Notes under the pieces: model-generated
Told to the model about the DNA's origin: nothing
Database searches by the model: none
Seen by the model: the letters and a program-made list of their open reading frames with translations, nothing else
Shown here: positions 6,838-13,113 of the stretch, piece after piece
Numbering within the stretch: position 1 is the first letter of the stretch
How the letters are laid out: each line of letters begins with the position of its first letter
Made by a program: the position numbers and the translations under genes
Assembly: GCA_016741945.1 (NCBI GenBank)
Contig: JACVCQ010000015.1
Span: forward strand, 1 to 16,119
DNA length: 16,119 bases
Direction: 5' to 3'
Source: Chitinophagaceae bacterium
GTDB lineage: Bacteria > Bacteroidota > Bacteroidia > Chitinophagales > Chitinophagaceae

Positions 6838-7213
6838 AAAGACCTTTCTCATTTGCATGGCAGCATTGTTTTGCATCGCCATTCAAACCAATACCGCTAC
6901 AGCACAAACCAAAGAAGAAGTGAAGGAAAGAATTCGTCAGCGTACGGATAGTCTAACGCCTGAACAAAAAGCAAGGTTACACGAAAGAAGAAAACATGGA
7001 CGACATGAACTGTCACCTGAGCGGAAGGAAGCCATGAAAGCCCGTTTTGATAGTCTTTCTCCTGAACAGAAAAAAGCGATGCGTGAAAATATGCGTAAGC
7101 GTTATGATGAATTAACCCCGGAACAAAAAGCACAGATCAAAGAAAGAGTCAAGCATAGAGCGGATAGTTTACACCCCGGTCAAAGAAAAATGTTGAGACG
7201 TAAAATTGGTTAA
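6833..7213 (+). CDS. Secreted basic protein with LTPEQK repeats
   Basis: A 126-residue protein with a clear signal peptide (MKKTFLICMAALFCIAIQTNTATAQ, cleavage after residue 25), then about 100 very basic, helical, Arg/Lys/Glu-rich residues. The motif L[TSH]PxQK/R recurs at 41-46 (LTPEQK), 60-65 (LSPERK), 75-80 (LSPEQK), 94-99 (LTPEQK) and 113-118 (LHPGQR), spaced 19, 15, 19 and 19 residues, often preceded by D-S or D-E. LTPEQ motifs also occur in periplasmic Spy/CpxP-like chaperones, but length and spacing do not establish that family. It is probably periplasmic. Its own start codon lies in an inverted repeat, and a strong terminator follows at 7258. Function unknown; cation or stress response and envelope protection are guesses only. 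Confidence 0.75.
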   Translation: MKKTFLICMAALFCIAIQTNTATAQTKEEVKERIRQRTDSLTPEQKARLHERRKHGRHELSPERKEAMKARFDSLSPEQKKAMRENMRKRYDELTPEQKAQIKERVKHRADSLHPGQRKMLRRKIG

Positions 7214-7257
7214 GTTCAAAGAACTAAAGATTCATTGTTGTTTTTTGGGATATCGGA

Positions 7258-7294
7258 AAGGAGTACTGTCTAGTTCAGTACTCCTTATTTTTTA
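7258..7294 (+). terminator. Rho-independent terminator after the LTPEQK-repeat gene
   Basis: AAGGAGTACTG (7258-7268), loop of 7 bases, CAGTACTCCTT (7276-7286): an 11-bp perfect stem followed by ATTTTTTT. It terminates the plus-strand transcript. The right arm overlaps the TAA (7287-7285) of the convergent DUF486 gene, and the T-tract encodes that protein's last two Lys. The minus-strand transcript would form the same hairpin but without a T-tract. Confidence 0.85.
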
Positions 7295-7617
7295 AAAGCA
7301 AAATACACAGCCCCAAGAATGAACAAGAAACTGATCAGGTATTTGGTTTGAAATGGTTCTTTTAGATAAAAGACTGCAAATATGGTAAACACAAGCAGCG
7401 TTATGATTTCCTGAGTAATCTTTAATTGAAAGCCTGAGAATCCGTTGGCATATCCTGCACGATTGGCAGGTACCATTAAACAATATTCGAAAAAAGCGAT
7501 ACCCCAACTGATGGCAATGGCTTTCCATAATGGCATGCCTTGTTGTTTCAGGTGGCCGTACCAGGCAAAAGTCATAAATACATTAGAGACCAATAACAAA
7601 AGAATGGTTTTGATCAT
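7285..7617 (-). CDS. DUF486 family (DMT-like) membrane protein
   Basis: A 110-residue integral membrane protein of DUF486 (PF04342), small relatives of the drug/metabolite transporter superfamily with no established substrate. Hydrophobic segments are at about 3-19, 31-48, 68-84 and 92-108. Diagnostic motifs are MTFAWYGHLK (15-24), ISWGIAFFEYCLMVPANR (36-53), FSGFQLKITQE (60-70) and FYLKEP (83-88), all strongly conserved in the family. Four-helix proteins of this size usually act as dimers, which is inference here. The ATG at 7617 starts directly at the first helix. It is convergent with the preceding plus-strand gene, sharing its terminator hairpin, and divergent from the gene at 7748. Confidence 0.88.
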   Translation of the reverse strand: MIKTILLLLVSNVFMTFAWYGHLKQQGMPLWKAIAISWGIAFFEYCLMVPANRAGYANGFSGFQLKITQEIITLLVFTIFAVFYLKEPFQTKYLISFLFILGAVYFAFKK

Positions 7618-7747
7618 ATCGATTCATTTTGAATGTGGCAGTAAATAACTGCAATATCAGCAGTAAAACAAAATCGGAATTGTCAGATTGCCACTGAAAT
7701 AAAATCAGCACGGATATTGTACTCGTATATTTATAAAACAGGCAAGT

Positions 7748-8038
7748 ATGAAAAAGTTTCAGGCGATTATTAAGTTTCAGATGGATGATGATTTTATGTC
7801 GCTGGTTCCACCCCATCGTACTTATGTGAATTTCTTACTGAATAAAGGAATCATCGACAGCTATGCCGTGAGTATGGAAAGTCAGACCTGCTGGATTACC
7901 TTGAATACCGAGAGCAAAGAAGCTGCAGACCAACTATTGGTGAAATCTCCCTTGTACAAATACTGGACTTATGAGATTGAGGAATTGTTTGTGTATGATA
8001 GTCAGCACTATCGTTTACCGGCCTTACAGCTCAACTAA
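7748..8038 (+). CDS. Small conserved protein, possibly muconolactone isomerase/YCII-like fold
   Basis: A 96-residue soluble protein without signal or membrane segment. The pattern MKKFQAIIKFQMDDDFMSLVPPHRTYVNFLLNKGIIDSYAV, then a strand of the type SQTCWITLNTESKEAADQLLVKSPLYKYWTYEIEELF, is typical of dimeric alpha-beta ferredoxin-like folds such as YCII and muconolactone delta-isomerase relatives: strand, helix containing a PxHRxY segment, strand, strand, helix, strand. (Each of these stretches is a paraphrase of residues 1-41 and 45-82.) No catalytic residue can be named, so enzymatic function is unproven. It stands alone between a divergent membrane-protein gene and tRNA-Val. The start is the only suitable ATG. 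Confidence 0.6.
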   Translation: MKKFQAIIKFQMDDDFMSLVPPHRTYVNFLLNKGIIDSYAVSMESQTCWITLNTESKEAADQLLVKSPLYKYWTYEIEELFVYDSQHYRLPALQLN

Positions 8039-8061
8039 TTTTAAAAAATCTCAAAACTTTT

Positions 8062-8092
8062 TTTGGCAGTAATGTTTCAGGCCCTATTTTTG
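8062..8092 (+). promoter_or_regulatory. Consensus Bacteroidota promoter of tRNA-Val
   Basis: TTTG (8062-8065), 19 bases, TATTTTTG (8085-8092): an exact match to TTTG-N19-TAnnTTTG. Predicted start is near 8097-8099, about 10 bases before the mature tRNA 5' end. Confidence 0.85.
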
Positions 8093-8107
8093 CACTCCCA
8101 ACAAAAC

Positions 8108-8182
8108 GGGAGCATAGCTCAGTTGGTTTAGAGCATCTGCCTTACAAGCAGAGGGTCCGCGGTTCGAACCCGTGTGCTCCCA
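8108..8182 (+). tRNA. tRNA-Val (anticodon UAC)
   Basis: Full cloverleaf: acceptor GGGAGCA (8108-8114) with TGCTCCC (8175-8181); D stem GCTC/GAGC (8117-8120, 8131-8134); anticodon stem TCTGC/GCAGA with loop CTTACAA (8141-8147), anticodon TAC decoding GTA; T stem CGCGG/CCGTG with loop TTCGAAC (8163-8169). Discriminator A at 8182. The 3' CCA is not encoded. It has its own promoter and terminator and is therefore a single-gene transcript. Confidence 0.96.
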
Positions 8183-8185
8183 CAG

Positions 8186-8220
8186 AAAAAACATCCGCTT
8201 CTTGCGGATGTTTTTTATTT
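8186..8220 (+). terminator. Rho-independent terminator of tRNA-Val
   Basis: ACATCCGC (8191-8198), loop TTCTT, GCGGATGT (8204-8211), extended by five A-T pairs (8186-8190 with 8212-8216) and ending in a T-rich tract. It follows the tRNA 3' end by 3 bases. Confidence 0.93.
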
Positions 8221-8254
8221 ATTCAATTTACCATTCCATTATTGATACGATCTC

Positions 8255-8262
8255 TATTTTTG
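8255..8262 (+). promoter_or_regulatory. Likely -7 box of clpS (near-leaderless transcript)
   Basis: TATTTTTG matches TAnnTTTG exactly. The clpS ATG is at 8267, only 4 bases further, so transcription would start at or within a few bases of the start codon. The -33 position (about 8232-8235) reads CATT, a poor box. Confidence 0.55.
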
Positions 8263-8266
8263 TGCC

Positions 8267-8572
8267 ATGACTGTTATTGTCAATAGTACCTCCCCTCGTC
8301 CATGGGAATCACAGGATGAAGACGTGTTGGTAGAAACCACCACTCCTTATCAATTGATCGTATGGAACGATGAAGTGAACACATTTGAATGGGTAATAGA
8401 AACCCTTATGGAAGTGTGCGGACATTCACACGAACAAGCTGAGCAAAGCGCCCTCATCATTCATTTTCAAGGAAAATATGCGGTAAAAAAGGGTAGCTAC
8501 GAAACCCTCAAACCTATGTGCGACGCCATTACAGACCGTGGTATTGGCGCGACGATTGAAAATGTAGAATGA
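8267..8572 (+). CDS. clpS: ATP-dependent Clp protease adaptor ClpS
   Basis: Adaptor that binds N-degron substrates and delivers them to ClpAP (or the ClpC/ClpP equivalent) in the cytosol. The 101-residue length is normal. After a flexible N-terminal tail (1-27), the core shows YQLIVWNDEVNTFEWVIETL (28-47), with the substrate-binding Asn34 and Asp35, and ALIIHFQGK (62-70) with His66, matching Asn34/Asp35/His66 of E. coli ClpS. Where E. coli ClpS has the gate residue Met40, this protein has Phe40. The downstream gene aat encodes the transferase that creates Leu/Phe N-degrons, so both enzymes of the pathway are neighbours. The only suitable ATG is 8267, directly behind a -7 box. The stop TGA is inside the first units of heptamer element D. 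Confidence 0.93.
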   Translation: MTVIVNSTSPRPWESQDEDVLVETTTPYQLIVWNDEVNTFEWVIETLMEVCGHSHEQAEQSALIIHFQGKYAVKKGSYETLKPMCDAITDRGIGATIENVE

Positions 8573-8650
8573 TGAATGTCGAATATTGAAATCTTAGCAC
8601 TTAACTTGTAGAAATTATCTCATCATTCATTATTCTTTATTCGATATTTC
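8567..8650. repeat. Heptamer element D: inverted GAATGAT-type arrays between clpS and aat
   Basis: Left array 8567-8594: GAATGAT, GAATGTC, GAATATT, GAAATCT. Right array 8615-8642, opposite orientation: TTATCTC, ATCATTC, ATTATTC, TTTATTC, then GATATTTC to 8650. A 9-base perfect inverted pair is GAATGATGA (8567-8575) and TCATCATTC (8620-8628). The clpS stop codon (8570-8572) is in the first unit; the aat start follows 5 bases after the element. Spacer 8595-8614 shows no structure I recognise. Confidence 0.8.
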
Positions 8651-8655
8651 TCCCA

Positions 8656-9300
8656 ATGCCCTTACACGCACTCACTTCCTCCCTCTGGTTTCCACCTGTT
8701 ACAGATGCATTGGAAGACGGATTATTGGCCATGGGTGGAGATGTTTCCGTAGAAAGACTCTTATTAGCTTATCGAAACGGTATCTTCCCTTGGTATGATG
8801 ATACTATTCCATTATGGTGGAGTCCCGATCCCAGATTTGTATTGATACCGCAAGAACTGAAAGTGAGCAAGAGCATGCAGCAAATCATCAAAAAGAAAAC
8901 TTTCACATTCAAAGTCAATACTGATTTTAATCAGGTCATCCATCATTGTCAATCGCTCAACAGAAAAGGTCAGGATGGCACTTGGATCACAGAAGAACTA
9001 AAAGAATCGTTTATTGAATTGCATCGTCTCGGTCATGCACATTCCGCCGAAGCATGGATGAACCATGAATTGGTAGGAGGATTATATGGCATTAAAATGG
9101 GACCTTTCTTTTTTGGAGAAAGTATGTTCAGCAAAGTCAGTAATGCCAGCAAATTTGCATTCATTCATTGGGTCAGACAATTGCAAGAAGAAGGGATTAT
9201 TTTAATCGATTGTCAGGTATATACGGAACATTTGGAAAGCCTTGGTGCAAAAATGATTCCGAGAGAGGATTTTATCCAGTTACTTAAACAGCATATTTAG
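8656..9300 (+). CDS. aat: Leucyl/phenylalanyl-tRNA--protein transferase (Aat)
   Basis: Cytosolic enzyme that transfers Leu or Phe from aminoacyl-tRNA to proteins with N-terminal Arg or Lys, making N-degrons recognised by ClpS. At 214 residues it is full length compared with the 234-residue E. coli enzyme. Motifs: LLAMGGDVSVERLLLAYRNG (23-42), GIFPWY (42-47), LWWSPDPR (53-60), GTWIT (108-112), HAHSAEAW (127-134), GGLYG (141-145), FFFGESMFS (151-159), SNASK (162-166) and IDCQV (184-188), in the order and spacing of the family. The ATG at 8656 follows heptamer element D. It probably shares a transcript with clpS, 83 bases upstream, unless the heptamer element terminates or processes the RNA. No unusual residues at the motifs except Ala for Ile/Val after HS. 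Confidence 0.95.
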   Translation: MPLHALTSSLWFPPVTDALEDGLLAMGGDVSVERLLLAYRNGIFPWYDDTIPLWWSPDPRFVLIPQELKVSKSMQQIIKKKTFTFKVNTDFNQVIHHCQSLNRKGQDGTWITEELKESFIELHRLGHAHSAEAWMNHELVGGLYGIKMGPFFFGESMFSKVSNASKFAFIHWVRQLQEEGIILIDCQVYTEHLESLGAKMIPREDFIQLLKQHI

Positions 9301-9317
9301 CTTTTTCTCTCAATAAA

Positions 9318-9379
9318 ACCTTGGTGAACTCATGTGCTAAAAAAACCACAGAGGAAGCAGAGTTGGGCACGGAGGAAAT
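9318..9379. repeat. Degenerate CACAGAG-type intergenic repeat remnant
   Basis: CACAGAGGA (9347-9355) and CACGGAGGA (9368-9376) match at 8 of 9 positions, 21 bases apart, and follow an A7 tract; the left side reads CCTTGGTGAACTC. This resembles dispersed intergenic sequences of the CCACAGAGGCACGGAGG kind seen in several environmental bacterial genomes (from memory, not searched). It sits between the convergent stops of aat and the DUF4294 gene. Confidence 0.4.
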
Positions 9380-9997
9380 TTAGCTTTTGTAGCCGTACAT
9401 GACTTCCACATCGCGCACAATCGTTTCCATATCCCGGTCTTTATTGTAGGGATCGTAGTTTTGTTTCAGGTTACTGCCAAAAATGACTGCGATGGTTTGC
9501 CAGAATGCTGCATTGAATCCACCCTTATATTCCTGAATGATCTCATAACAATTATTACCGGTTTGACGATAGATCAACTTCATCAAGACCTTTCCCTGGT
9601 ACACCGATAATTTGGTAAGTTGATCCGCAAATTCCTTTTTCAATTCCTTTTCTCTCGATTTAATGATCGCCCGCCTTTTTTGTTTATCAGACACATTCAC
9701 CAGTCTGGCATTGATCTCATTCATCACTTTACTGGCTGCCATCGCATACGGATAAGTAACATAAACAGCATTACGCAAACGCGTCCATTCAGCCCAATGA
9801 CGTTTCCACTTGCCAGTCAGTTTTCCAATGACTTCTACAGGAGGTAATATACTTTCAGGAATGGTGTCTCCTTCCGGAGTGATGTATGCGTATACACGAA
9901 CCGTATCATAAGGTCCGCGTTCCTGAGCAGACAGGGTAAGACTAGCCATAAGGATGACCAGCACACTCAGTATGATATGTTTGCCAGGGAAACGCAT
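9380..9997 (-). CDS. Secreted DUF4294 domain-containing protein
   Basis: A 205-residue Bacteroidota-specific protein of unknown function. A signal peptide (MRFPGKHIILSVLVILMASLTLSAQ) ends near residue 25. The mature part has the family features: DTVRVYAYITPEGDTIPE (31-48), PPVEVIGK (52-59), W-K/R-rich segment (63-74) and YVTYPYA (79-85), followed by a long charged helical region with KEKE/KKEF (residues about 110-125) and a Y/W-containing C-terminal part. It should be periplasmic or outer-membrane attached; no lipobox Cys is present. It lies 92 bases downstream of ccmF on the same strand, but nothing in it suggests a role in heme handling. A TATTTTTA box about 12 bases before the ATG could be its own promoter, without a visible -33 box. 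Confidence 0.8.
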   Translation of the reverse strand: MRFPGKHIILSVLVILMASLTLSAQERGPYDTVRVYAYITPEGDTIPESILPPVEVIGKLTGKWKRHWAEWTRLRNAVYVTYPYAMAASKVMNEINARLVNVSDKQKRRAIIKSREKELKKEFADQLTKLSVYQGKVLMKLIYRQTGNNCYEIIQEYKGGFNAAFWQTIAVIFGSNLKQNYDPYNKDRDMETIVRDVEVMYGYKS

Positions 9998-10089
9998 TAC
10001 TTAAAAATAGAACTAGTTTTCCTAATTAATGCTGCCTGTGTAGAAAAGTAACCCTGAGAGATGAATAGTTTTAACAAATTGGTAGCTGC

Positions 10090-12546
10090 TTACGAAGCTA
10101 CTTTCAACGTGTTCTTAGATTGACGGTTTCGCTGAATAATGGACATTACAAAACCTGTAACCATCACAACAATACCCAACCACAATACATTGATCATTGG
10201 AAATTCATATACTTTGAGCGTGATCAAATCTGTAATGGCTCCACTCTCTTTGATGCCAATCTCCAGCAATCCCTTCTTTTCATCTTTCACCTTATTGAAT
10301 TTCAAGATCAGACTTTGTGCTGTAACAGTATCAGGAATAGGTCTGAACTCATTCCCCGTTACGGCAATACCCGGCGTTGCGGTATACCGACGTCCATCTT
10401 TAGATAAAACCGCAATATCCAGGAACAAAGCTGTTTCACCTTGTTGGTATAAACCTGCTTGTTCGGTGGGGTTTACAGACACTTTATTGAGAATGAGTAA
10501 TCCATTACTATAAAACAAAGTATCCCCTACACTGATCTCACGATTGGTGAAACTGGTGGTATCTTCTGTGCTGTTTTCTTGGAAGGAAGTGATGTAAGCA
10601 AAAATATCTTTGTGCCAATAATGTTTCGCAGCGGGATTGGCTGCAAAACCTTCCATGCCTTTATTATTCTTGATCACATCCGGATACAAACTGAAAGAAT
10701 CATCTCCTTGTTTTGCCTTAAACTTAATTTCATAATAACGCTTTCGGTCTCTCTCATTCAGTGTGTCTTTCACATAGGTCACCATATAGCGACCCATATC
10801 AGTAGCTACGCCTTTGAACAAAGTGATATTTTCAGCCGGATTTCCCGCCGGATTCCCACGTTCTTTGGCATCTTCCTGTCTCAAAGGTGTTACGCCTGTG
10901 GTATTCCAACTCAATACCGTTTTCTTAGCAGATGAGATTAAAATTCCAACAAGTACCAATCCAAATCCAACATGCGCTACAGAAGCACCGGCTGCTTTGA
11001 GCTTTCCTTTCAATCCTAGAAAGATATAAGACGCATTGGCTACCACCGCATATACTGCCGCAAAAATGGCCAGATGAATAGCAAATAAAAATCCGGGACC
11101 TTTTTTATCATACGCCACTTCACCAAAGAAACTGATAGACAAACTGATCAACACTGCCACCAATGTTGGCATCCAGATGTTTTTACCAAAAAAGCGTTTG
11201 GGTGTATCTTTATATTTGAGGTATTGCGTAAGTGCCGTCAATAATCCAATAATAATCGCTACAAAAATTTGAATCTGGTTATGTGCAAACTCAGGATCTT
11301 CCGGTGGAGCGATATTGGTACCAAATAATTTATTGAAAACCGGTGTTGAAGTTTTAGCGATGATCACCATTCCCGACAAGAACAACACCAAAGAGCCTAT
11401 GAACATCCAGAACTCTCGACTGTAGGTATTCTCCTCTTTGTGTATGGATGGAATAGCTTTATAGTTTTTAAAATACAAAAACAAGGCAGGAACAAAAAAC
11501 ACCAATACAAACAACAGCAACTGTGTATTCATTCCCAGATCTGTAAACGCATGTACAGAAGTATCCCCCAACACACCACTACGTGTCAAAAATGTAGAAT
11601 ACAGAATGAGAGAGAAGGTAATAATATAAAAGAAATAAGTAGGTCTCAGTGAATAACCACTGTGACGATAAATAAGGTTGGTATGTAGCCCTGCTATTAA
11701 TGTCAACCAAGGAACTAATGAAGCATTCTCCACCGGATCCCATGCCCAATATCCCCCAAATGACAAACTCTCATAAGCCCATGCTGCCCCCATCATGATA
11801 CCAGTACCTAACACTGCTGCAGAAAAAGATGCCCATGGCAAGGAAGGTTTTACCCATTCATGTTTCTTACTCATCAATCCGGCAATGGCATAAGCAAAAG
11901 GAACAATGGTAGAAGCAAAACCTAGGAACAAAATGGGTGGATGGATCACCATCCAATAATTCTGCAACAAAGTATTCAATCCCGTTCCATCTTTGATGAG
12001 ACTGAGATAGTCGGGTCTTTCAAGAATCGGCCAATCGAACTCATTTCTTAATAACACAAAAGGACTGCTTCCAATCTTTACGCCAAAAATGTATAGACCC
12101 AACAACATGGTGGCCAAAGCAAATTGAGCAAAACTCATCACCGTCATTACTCCCGCTTCCCAGGCTTTTGCGCGCCATATCAATACCCAACCCAATACAC
12201 AATGCCAAAAACTCCATAACATGAAACTACCTTCTTGTCCTTCCCAGAAACAACTCAATAAATATTCCATCTGCAGACTTCTGTCGCTATGGTTGTATGC
12301 ATATTTGTATTCAAACAGATGATTGGAAATGATATAGTACAAAATTCCAAACATGGCCAGTACGCTGATCGTCTCTACCAGAAATGCAATGCGCGCCATT
12401 CTCACCCAACCTGCTTTCTCATTTTCCAGATGGATACGGCTAGCCTTAAAATAAGCAATGGTAGCAATCAATGATGCTACCAATGATAAAACTGCGAAAA
12501 AATGTCCTGCCTGTCCGGGTAATAAATGTTCTCCTAAATATTGCAT
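10090..12546 (-). CDS. ccmF: Cytochrome c maturation heme lyase subunit CcmF (CcmF/CcsA superfamily)
   Basis: Large polytopic membrane protein, 818 residues, that takes heme from CcmE and attaches it to apocytochrome c on the outside of the cytoplasmic membrane. It has about 15 hydrophobic segments. Motifs: WEGQEGSFMLW (101-111), LLQNYWMVIHPPILFLG (193-209) with conserved His202, and the heme-handling WWD domain GGYWAWDPVENASLVPWL (264-281), followed by His288. TFLTRSGVLGDTSVHAF follows. A long periplasmic stretch of roughly 200 residues occurs before the final helix, as in other CcmF proteins. The start MQYLGEHLLPG matches family N-termini (LG..LLP/ALGLAL). ccmE precedes it by 44 bases on the same strand; ccmA, ccmB and ccmC are not in the window. 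It is longer than E. coli CcmF (about 650 residues) because of the C-terminal extracytoplasmic domain. Confidence 0.9.
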   Translation of the reverse strand: MQYLGEHLLPGQAGHFFAVLSLVASLIATIAYFKASRIHLENEKAGWVRMARIAFLVETISVLAMFGILYYIISNHLFEYKYAYNHSDRSLQMEYLLSCFWEGQEGSFMLWSFWHCVLGWVLIWRAKAWEAGVMTVMSFAQFALATMLLGLYIFGVKIGSSPFVLLRNEFDWPILERPDYLSLIKDGTGLNTLLQNYWMVIHPPILFLGFASTIVPFAYAIAGLMSKKHEWVKPSLPWASFSAAVLGTGIMMGAAWAYESLSFGGYWAWDPVENASLVPWLTLIAGLHTNLIYRHSGYSLRPTYFFYIITFSLILYSTFLTRSGVLGDTSVHAFTDLGMNTQLLLFVLVFFVPALFLYFKNYKAIPSIHKEENTYSREFWMFIGSLVLFLSGMVIIAKTSTPVFNKLFGTNIAPPEDPEFAHNQIQIFVAIIIGLLTALTQYLKYKDTPKRFFGKNIWMPTLVAVLISLSISFFGEVAYDKKGPGFLFAIHLAIFAAVYAVVANASYIFLGLKGKLKAAGASVAHVGFGLVLVGILISSAKKTVLSWNTTGVTPLRQEDAKERGNPAGNPAENITLFKGVATDMGRYMVTYVKDTLNERDRKRYYEIKFKAKQGDDSFSLYPDVIKNNKGMEGFAANPAAKHYWHKDIFAYITSFQENSTEDTTSFTNREISVGDTLFYSNGLLILNKVSVNPTEQAGLYQQGETALFLDIAVLSKDGRRYTATPGIAVTGNEFRPIPDTVTAQSLILKFNKVKDEKKGLLEIGIKESGAITDLITLKVYEFPMINVLWLGIVVMVTGFVMSIIQRNRQSKNTLKVAS

Positions 12547-12590
12547 GTTGTTGAAATTCTGTCAGGGAATAAAATGTAAAATGCCTGAAA

Positions 12591-13010
12591 TTAATTGCTC
12601 ACTTCTTTGTTCATTTCAGGCTGTTGTTGCATGGCTTTGGGATCATCTTTATACTTGGATGGACATTTCAACAGAATATCCTTGCATTCAAAATGATCGC
12701 CCTGTATTTTTCCTTTCAATACTAAACGCTCACTTTTTTCCATGTCTGTAGGCTTATTGTTATGGTATACTACTTTAATACTGTTACCCAATGTATCCAC
12801 AGCCGTAAAAGTGAGATAGTTCGGATTCTTCACTGCATCATATTCCAATGGTTGGGTCTTATCCAGTTTAGCGATCAGGTTCACAAACTTCCCCTCTTTT
12901 TGTCTGGCCGATTCAATGGTTTCATAGGTGGTCAAATCACCGGTATAGCTAATCAAAACAACAATCGCAGCAGCAATCAAAACCAGTATGATGATATGTG
13001 TTTTTTTCAT
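12591..13010 (-). CDS. ccmE: Cytochrome c maturation heme chaperone CcmE, CxxxY type
   Basis: Membrane-anchored periplasmic heme chaperone. With the ATG at 13010 it has 139 residues: a single N-terminal membrane helix (MKKTHIIILVLIAAAIVVLI), then an OB-fold-like domain (for example LTFTAVDTLGNSIKVVYHNNKP, about 66-87, and ERLVLKGKIQGDHFECKDIL, 94-113). The heme-binding site reads KCPSKYK, so Cys116 and Tyr120 give CxxxY instead of the HxxxY (His130/Tyr134) of E. coli. This variant is known from archaea and some bacteria. The frame extends upstream to an ATG at 13076, but that adds 22 non-family residues encoding the promoter region, so I reject it. The likely -7 box is at 13029-13036 and a palindrome lies at 13057-13074. 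ccmF follows, as expected for partners. Confidence 0.88.
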   Translation of the reverse strand: MKKTHIIILVLIAAAIVVLISYTGDLTTYETIESARQKEGKFVNLIAKLDKTQPLEYDAVKNPNYLTFTAVDTLGNSIKVVYHNNKPTDMEKSERLVLKGKIQGDHFECKDILLKCPSKYKDDPKAMQQQPEMNKEVSN

Positions 13011-13028
13011 GTCAACCTTTTTACGCTG

Positions 13029-13036
13029 CAAAAGTA
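13029..13036 (-). promoter_or_regulatory. Likely -7 box of ccmE-ccmF
   Basis: On the minus strand the sequence is TACTTTTG, a full TAnnTTTG match, 18 bases before the ccmE ATG. No good TTTG lies 19-21 bases upstream (nearest GTTG at 16 bases), so the -33 box is weak or the site needs an activator. Confidence 0.5.
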
Positions 13037-13056
13037 GCCCAAAATGAACAAGCAAC

Positions 13057-13074
13057 GCCTGATGTTTGTCAGGC
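13057..13074. repeat. Palindrome upstream of ccmE
   Basis: GCCTGA-TGTTTG-TCAGGC, a 6-bp perfect stem with a 6-base loop, 20 bases upstream of the ccmE -7 box and 39 bases before the divergent gene at 13114. Its place fits an operator, but it is too short to exclude chance. Confidence 0.4.
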
Positions 13075-13113
13075 ATTCTTGTTAAAACAGATTTCTTTCC
13101 ACAATTTTAGGAC

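Noticed and set aside
7618..7747. Promoter TATATTTA before the gene at 7748
   Set aside because: It lacks the terminal G and no TTTG lies at proper spacing; too weak to list.
9380..13010. DUF4294 gene as part of the cytochrome c maturation operon
   Set aside because: Same strand but a 92-base gap and no heme-related feature; only adjacency supports it.
13011..13076. Longer N-terminus for CcmE
   Set aside because: The extra 22 codons cover the -7 box and palindrome, and the membrane anchor begins directly at the Met at 13010.
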